Positions 56,361 to 64,000 of a DNA stretch of 64,000 bases are shown here, one piece after another (the first letter of the stretch is position 1; each line of letters opens with the position of its first letter). Location of the stretch: the NCBI GenBank assembly GCA_013399875.1, contig VXAZ01001116.1:2874546-2938545 (forward strand), read 5' to 3'. The position numbers and the translations under genes were made by a program. This DNA is from Gymnorhina tibicen. Lineage: Eukaryota; Chordata; Aves; Passeriformes; Artamidae. The notes beneath the pieces were generated by a model, which saw only the letters and a list, made by a program, of their open reading frames with translations, did no database searches and was not told where the DNA came from.

Positions 56361-59300
56361 GTTCCCAGGATGCACACTGAAGGAAGATCATGGTAGGAAG
56401 ATCATGTTTTCCCCAGTTTACATCAGCTCCACCTAAATTCTTCCTCTTTTTCATGTTGTGCAGTGAGAAATGAAACAAAGGACCTGTGTCTCTAAGGGAG
56501 TTACCAAACACCGTCAGCCTGTTTGCTTGTCAGGGAACTGCTCCTTGCTGACACTTCATTCACAGCACTGGTCTGTACTTGGGAAAACAGCTATTAATTG
56601 TTCTTTCACTATAATCATCTTATGCAATGAAGCATTATGAAGAGAATCTAGTATGTTTTAAATCTGGAAATACCATGCTGCTTTCACCACTCTGGCAATG
56701 AGGTGCTCTCTTCACACACCAAAATAAAATACTCATGGTTTTTTACTCAAACCAAGAACCTGAAGTTTTCTTATTTCTCTGACTATCCGAGAATCACTCA
56801 GACCAGACATACTGCATACTTGGAGGTGCAGCATGTGTACATGATGAAGTTTGCACATGATGAAGCTTTGCTGTAGCTGTCTCAGAAACAGCATGAACCC
56901 CCATAGAAGTGCACTGGTTCCCTTAGATTAGGCATTTAACTTGCTAGCCCACAATACAACCAACTTTTTTTTTAAACTAAGGGCAGTCCTTAGCATTATT
57001 TCATGGAGCATAGTAGAGAAGTGACACTAATACTGGAACTGGGTGCAATATAGGTGCATTAGAATCAACTCACAGAATAATTTAGGCTGGAAGGGACCTC
57101 CGGAGGTCACCTAGTCAAACATCCTGCTCAAAGCAGGCTTAATTAAATGAGGTTGTTCAGGGATTAATCTAGCTGATTCTCAACGCCTCTGCACAAACTT
57201 AACAGCTCTGCTAAGAGGCAGAATTTTGAGATTCAGATTTAACACAGCTGTGGAGAAACCTGACTGATTTGTGAGCTAAGCTGGCATCTCTAGATGTTTC
57301 TGCATGACCCTCTGCAGTTGTCCCACTGAAAGCTGACAGTAGCTCAGAAAGTTCTGTCCCATGCTTCTGTGTTTTGTGTAGCATGAACACGTTAATTGAA
57401 CATGCTAAACATGAGCAGCCAGTTTAACACTGGGGCAGGCATTGCCTATGCTTGCTGCACTCACACCTTAGACTATGTGCCCCAGAGAACTCTGCTGATA
57501 CAATGGACCTGGAAAAGATGCATCAGTAAAACCTACTGATTGGAACTGAACCACACCTACATATCAGAAACTGATTTGGGGAATCATGAGAAATACTCAT
57601 TTGATGGCTAATCTGCATCTATTTAAAGTGCTTCTAGGACCTTGTGATGGTTTAAAGTGGATGTGGCCACACCATATCATCTGGGAACACAACCTGTAGT
57701 ACTGAGGAAGCTGATCTTCCTTTGCCCCAGGAAATGTGTCCCTAAACTTGATGTTATTAAAAAAATCATATGGAAAATCTCACTCTTAAATGACCTAGTT
57801 ATATTGATAGTAATGTAAATATATTTATATTGGCAAAAAATTCTAACCTGTCCCTTTACCTACCAGGTCTTTGCCCATCCCTTCATATGCATTTCCTGAG
57901 TTCACAAAGAAGCTTTTGATCTGACTGGACATCTCACAAAGACCAGGTCTGTGTGCACAGGCTCATGCCAGATTTGTACCAGATTTGTACAATGTGATGT
58001 CTTGTACAGTGATCTTCTGCTAATTACCAGAACACTGTAAAACTGCTGCTAGGTTTATTCCCTCCTTTTAGTTGCAATGTATAACCCATCCCATTACAAG
58101 GTTGTTTCTTTAAGTCTTGAAAAAACTATAGAAACAGCTGGGATAAGTTTAAAAGTTTTTCAGATACATTTCTAAACTTGTTTAGTATCTACTTTGAGTG
58201 ATAGGACTGATTCCGTCCTACATTCTGAATAGCCAAGCCTTCTCCAGAACTCAGAGGTCACAATTTTATCCTTTATTTTCTTTCGCTTCTTCTTAGGTTG
58301 GAGTTTGGTGGGGAGAAGGGGAATTGGTTTTGGTGTGGTTTGAGGTAGTTTCTTCTTCCTATAAATACATTTCCCAGCTTCTTTATTTTGACCCTCCTCC
58401 CTCTGACAACATACACAGATCTACTTTCGGCAAGGGTTCAACGTCCATATACATAAACCAGACATTATTTATGATATAGACACTATAGGGAGATACAGGA
58501 GACATGTATGTGAAAGGCATCTGGAATATACACATGCTTGAAATGCTAGCCTTTCCCCAACTTTACCTGGAAATGCAATGGGTAATTGTTTCAGGTACTA
58601 ATACCCATGGAGTAGTTAATTTCTGCTTTCTCTCTAAATATGTCTCCAGGGCTTTCAAGTAGTTCCTGTTAAGCTGCATGGTTCAAGCATGTTGTGAGAA
58701 GAGACTGTAGAGGTGACCATGGAGATGAGGGGAGAGCCAAGCATAGTACACAGGAAGGAGAGTGTGGAGAGCAGCTCATATGGTTGGAGTAAGGGTGAGC
58801 AGAAAGGGCTCTGGCTCTTTATTCTTTCTTTAGTCCCTTCCAGTATGTCTCATTACTTCCTTAGATCTCTCATTTCTCATATTCCTCTGAGTAGATTTCT
58901 GTGGTTCTCTGATTCAACCTGCCAGGTTGTGAGGCATGAAGTGAAAGGGCAGCCAGAATTAAAAGAGGGGCCAGAAGAGGTTGAAGATCAAGTACAAAAA
59001 AGCATTTGTGCTGGTTAGGAACAGGTGAATTAGGAAAAGGTGAGCAAGGAAGAAGTTCACTGGCAAGTTTAGCAACAGCAGCACTTACACTGCAAGAAGT
59101 TCAGGAAAGAGCTTCCTGGGAACATAAAGCAACTACATGAAGAGAGGTCAAGGCAACACAAGCAAGAATACAACCAGGGAGTTTTCAGGCAAAATAGAAG
59201 GAAGATTAATTGGAGCAAAGGAAGAGATTAAAGGAAAAAATGGGGTTTTAGTAATTCTTCGGTTTTCAAGATGATTTGAAATTTTATTTGGGCACTTTGG

Positions 59301-62300
59301 AGCAAAAAAATGCACTTCTGAAAAAATTGCCTTCTGGGTAATCAGGTAAAGTGGAGAATACGAGGAAGACGCTACATCTTGCAAGAAATTAAAGAATCCT
59401 GATTCCAAGGAGAAGATCAACAGATGGGAGTATGCACTGGTCTTAGGCTGGGATGCAGAGAGAAAAAACATGGGAAGTGAGGGATATGAGATGGGAAAGA
59501 GCAGAACTTGATGTGCAAGCTTTCAATTGCCTGTCCTCAGGAAAGTGAGGGATTTCAACAGAGGCCAGCTTCAGAGAAGTAGTCTACTTGCATAACAAAA
59601 TGTGAAGGTTCACGATATTCAGCTGTTTTCTATGCATTTAATTCTCCATCAACTTCCAGTCTGTCAGCATGAAGGAAATGTTCTCTTACTTTTCAAGCAC
59701 ATCAGAAGTTCAAGACATAATTTTCCCATTATGGTTATTTCAGCCAGAATAGTGGCTCTCTTGTCCTTAGCCAGCCCATGGGAAAGTAGACATTTTGCTC
59801 TTACTGCGGTAATTACTCACCAAAAATTAAGCAGCCTAAGGAGAATTTTCATGCCCCTGATCCAACCTCAGTTTATGATTATTTATTATTGTTATTTCAT
59901 GAATTAAATTACTGAGACTGTCAGGTTTTATTTTCATCTCCTTTATCTTGAAACATTACAGTTTCTCCATCCACTGCCTTGGTAACCTTTCCTAAACTAT
60001 TAAAACAGTACCTTAGCATCCTACACCAGAAACTTATGCACTTTCCTTCGATTCCTCAGCTAAAAGCTTCGTCTGTACCATTTGTGAGTGACAAGAACAA
60101 ACTAAAAGTCATAGAGTACTACCCGTGCTATCTGAATCTCACCTAATGCAATCTCATCCTAGCAAGGTCAGTAACCAGTACAATTATGAAAAAAATCCCA
60201 GACAGGCATTTTTCTAGTATTGACTTGTAAACATGTAAGCCCCATTAGTAATTCCCTTGATAATTAGCTTGAAGTGTTTGTTAACAAGAAGTGATTCCAT
60301 CACACCTAGTTCTTTTTCAGAGATCCTGATTTAAGTAAAGAACAGCCTCAAATCTGGGTGAGTACACACAGACGGCTGAAAATGATGCTGTTGTCTGTGC
60401 TGAAAACAAGTCCTCCCAGTACTCCAGCAGTTATACTCTCAAGAGATGAAAGCATTTGCCAGAGAAGAAGGAATCCTAACAGTCTGTCTTTTGCAACAAA
60501 GAATTTGAGCATTTATTTTAGGACCACTGGGAATATGAAAGGCATTAAGTTAGCAGAGACTGTTCTGATCCTTCCCCTTCCCTCCACTCCATCTAGACAA
60601 ATGTGGACTGAGGCAGACAGATGATTACAAGGACATGAATTCAAGAAAGCTCCAGAAGTACTTGAATCCTCCCTACATGAGTATCAAGTGACGTCAACAA
60701 GGCCACACAGAAACTCCAGAAAACCCAGAGGTCTTAGTCCCACTGCCAAACTCAATCATGACAACCGTAAGACACTGTGACTGTAAAAACCACATTGTTG
60801 CCAAATGTTTTTCTCTTTGAGAAGTTCTTGTGCTGCTTAAAAATATCACATTTTCTTCTGCCTTAACAAGACATGGAAGTCAGTGATAACAAGGTTTAAT
60901 ATTCGTTCACCCGAGCAAAAGTAGATGTTATCAGCAAGTATTTTGTGTTTTGCAGTTTGAGATGAATAATGTGTTGTGGCGTAGAACATTTGGTGCCACC
61001 AAGGAATTATTTCATTTGTCCATACCGGCACGTATAACACTTGAATTTTAATCCTGTCCTCCAAACTAAGTTCTACTGCCAGTAAAGATACAGTGAAAAA
61101 TATGTTGAGGCCAATGAAGTCTTCTTTCTGCATTTACTGGTTATTGGATGAGGGCCTGAACCCATGCAGCAATACTTTGTACTTCATGATACAGCATTTA
61201 CTGCATAATTCACATTCGTTATTGTAATTGCTTGGCGACCTGAGCTGTTTGGTAAATACATAAACAAGGATGTGAATAGCAAAATATACAAATGCAGCAA
61301 GAAAGAATGCTCTGGGAAAATATGGGTACACAAAACCTAAGGTTTCTATGTACACAGTGTGATGCACTTTGCCTAGTCAAGTATTTATTATATCATCAAG
61401 AATGACTTAAACAGGCATTTGCATCATGAAACATGAAATACCCTCCCTGTTTTATCAGCAAAAGGTATTTGATCATTTTTGCAAAAGCAACCTTGCATAT
61501 TAGCACAAATAAAATATTTTCTATTGACTTTGCTGAAACAACCCACAGAAAAGTGTGCAACTAACAGAAAGGAGCATGGCTAGGCACAGGGTGAGGGCTC
61601 AGGTGGTAGAGTTTCACTTGGAGATAGATGGGGTTTTACTTGTAAGTTCCTCCACCCTTTCAGCAAGAGGAGTGAGAGTAATTCACTACTTCCCAACAGT
61701 ATGAAATTTTGTTTGTTTATGGTTTCAAGGACTTTTAGATTTTCAACTGGGCTCTGTGGCTCTCCAAGGGACCAGAAGAGGGGCGTGGTGTGTGAGGAGG
61801 GATGTTTCACTCTCCCCCTTTGTTTCAGAGTACTTAATTATTGGAAAATCATTATAATGATTGTGGTCTCACAAAAATCAACAACAGGCCTGATTTTGAA
61901 AGGAGCAATTTCAATAGACCTGGACCTCAATAAAGTGGTCCAAAGGCAAAAAAATCCTAATCACACAAAGGACATATGCAAAGAGTAGAGAAACCTTTAG
62001 AAATATCACACAGGGACAGGGTTAAATTCATCTGGGTACAGACATAGAATTACTTTTTTACAGTTGCTGAGTTTAGATTATGCTGATTTTACATGAGAAC
62101 AAACATGAGTGGAAAAGATAATCCGCTTACAATTGACATGAGGCAACATTATATCTGAGTAATGACTTAACTGAATCTGCCACCACATTAATACACAAAA
62201 GGCAGCAGGAAACCAGTGCAATATTCCGGATGTATATATTTCTAGCCTGTGGATTTGAGCATCAACACCATGGAACAGCCTGAGACCATAAAAGCTTTCT

Positions 62301-64000
62301 TAATGAAACGGAAGATCCCACACAGTAAATCTAGTGTCCAATAAATGTTTTGACAGAGAACTGCGAAGCTGTAAAGGTAGGTGGATGAATGCACAGAGAT
62401 TTTTAAAAAAACCTGCAGCCCAGATTGAGCTTAGTCACATAAAACCTGGCTGTTATAATATGAGCTACACGGGTGATAACAAGGAAACAAGGTCAGGATG
62501 CGTCCCGTTGCTGTGAATGGCTCCCCTGACCATTGTAGGAGCTGAGGGAATATTGCCATCTAGTGCCACACAGAAATCCAGCTGTCTAAACAGAAAAGAG
62601 CCATTTAATTCATGTAGGCAATGGTTACAAAGCATCCTAAAACCCAGGGATATTATGTGCCAGGGACATCATTTTGGTCAGTGTCTTTGCCAGGCTTGTT
62701 ACTAGAAATGGTACATTTTCTCCTTTAAAAAAAAAGACTGTGTTGTGGGAGCCGAGTCATAACACTTTCGAGGAAAGACCCTGTTCAGTTGTTCTGAGGT
62801 CATGAAAAAGTGCAAAATATTCTCATAGCAGTTTAGCAAGTAGCTGCCAGAATGATGGGATGCTGTTGAGAATGGGATTTATCTTTCCTGCCTTGAATTT
62901 ACTAAAACAGGGACCTGTATATGTTATTGTTATATGGTCACCCTAGGCTTCTTTTGGAAACAAAGAGGCACTATTAGGGCACAACTGGTGTGACCAGCTT
63001 TAGCTGTTGCTTTTAGGATGGGAATGCCGTACTTTTGAAACATCTGTTTCTCTGCAGAGACAATAAGGGGCGTTTGGGATGTCTGGTTCTGATGTTTGGA
63101 GCCTTTGAACCTTCAGTGCCTGTGTCTCTGTACCATTTTTAAACCAGATAGGCAATAATTTCAAGGACCTGTTGCTGGAAAAATAAATACCACTTTTAGA
63201 CTTCTAAACCGCATGATCTCAGTTGTGATTCTCACTCAGGTTGTGGGGGACACGTACTCACACAGAAGCTGCTGCTGGCCTGTACTTGCTGCTGGCCAGG
63301 CACACTGGGCCATGACACATTTCATATTCCCCTCTGTGTGCAGCAGCATTATGAAGTTCCTCCTGCTGTCATGCCAGAAAGGGCCCTTAGGGGTGACAGA
63401 GCTGTTCAGTTCCCTTCAGCCAAAACCCTGCTGAGCCTGAGATGAGGGGGTTTTTAATCAGTGCATATGTTTGAGATACTTTTAATGAGGCTATCAACTC
63501 ACTTATCTATGCTACCAAATATGTGCCAGATTATAACAATTTTCAGTTATTGCCCATCTGGAACAGATTCAAACCAGTGGTTGATTTTTAAAAGCAATCT
63601 GAAAATCAAAATCAGTTAAGTAATCAAATCTTCCAGCTGCAAATAATGTCCAGATTTTCAAGCCAGCAACATCATGTTTATATATGTTGACTAAAATTAC
63701 TTAAATGTCCCACCAGTACCTCTGAGCTAATTGCCACGTTATTGCTTGTGGTTGTGACTTTCCCACTATTTCTACCCACTAGCCATGTAAAGGAAAGGAT
63801 TAAATCACAAAGAGAATCAGAGTCAATAATGTAAAAGAATATTGTTTTTCAACCTGAGAAAGTTTCAGACACCCACCACTCCTTTTCTTTTAAACAGCAT
63901 GAGTGCCAATTAAGCAAGAGGCTGCTAAATTAATTGGTTTATATTTTAAAAATCCATTATTTCACATCATCAGATATAAACCCCTACATTAAATATAAGT
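56361..64000. other. Upstream flank of CDHR3, no gene recognised
   Basis: This AT-rich sequence should contain the CDHR3 5' UTR and promoter at its left end; no CpG island and no clear TATA element could be assigned. All frames are short and lack domains. One CR1 fragment lies at 57.07-57.24 kb. In human the next gene here is ATXN7L1, transcribed away from CDHR3, but none of its exons was recognised. Confidence 0.5.
57070..57240 (-). mobile_element. CR1 LINE 3' fragment upstream of CDHR3
   Basis: It begins with tcacagaataatttaggctgg, followed by aagggacctccggaggtcac, ctagtcaaacatcctgctca and aagcaggctt, which is the CR1 3' end in reverse orientation. The left boundary is sharp and the right one fades near 57240. 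Confidence 0.85.

Noticed and set aside
56287..56511. 74-residue - strand frame overlapping CDHR3 exon 1
   Set aside because: It is in a different frame from the signal peptide and reads through the exon 1 donor. At most its ATG could act as an upstream ORF.

Overview
The window is vertebrate nuclear DNA, most likely from a bird and probably a songbird. Genes are split into short exons with GT-AG introns. The interspersed repeats are CR1 LINE fragments with the avian 3' end (ATTCTATG-type). One solo endogenous-retrovirus LTR resembles LTR families I remember from songbirds. No bacterial or phage features are present, and the reading frames between exons are ordinary chance ORFs.

Two protein-coding genes are supported, and they converge tail to tail. 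On the + strand, SYPL1 (synaptophysin-like 1) lies at about 3.4-8.9 kb, with five coding exons, an intact four-pass membrane protein and a canonical poly(A) signal. On the - strand, CDHR3 (cadherin-related family member 3) runs from its signal-peptide exon at 56.3 kb down to its stop codon at 22.2 kb. I traced all 19 coding exons. Their phases close exactly and give 2670 nt including the stop, or 889 residues: signal peptide, six cadherin (EC) repeats, one transmembrane helix and a cytoplasmic tail. This SYPL1-CDHR3 order and orientation matches what I recall of human 7q22.3, so the block is conserved synteny.

Between the two 3' ends (8.9-22.2 kb) there is no recognisable gene. This interval does hold a compact CpG-island-like block at 16.4-16.7 kb, a 0.5 kb CR1 copy beside it and an old CR1 remnant. 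The CDHR3 introns hold a CR1 copy, a roughly 635 bp solo LTR and small simple or duplicated sequences. The 7.6 kb upstream of CDHR3 (56.4-64 kb) shows one CR1 fragment and no exon.

The most interesting points are fine details of CDHR3: a 14-nt microexon in the cytoplasmic tail, a GC-AG intron, a competing out-of-frame splice donor beside exon 11, and a tyrosine where most humans carry the derived cysteine of the known 529 polymorphism. The orphan CpG island is the best candidate for something not yet annotated. I found no previously undescribed multi-gene system.
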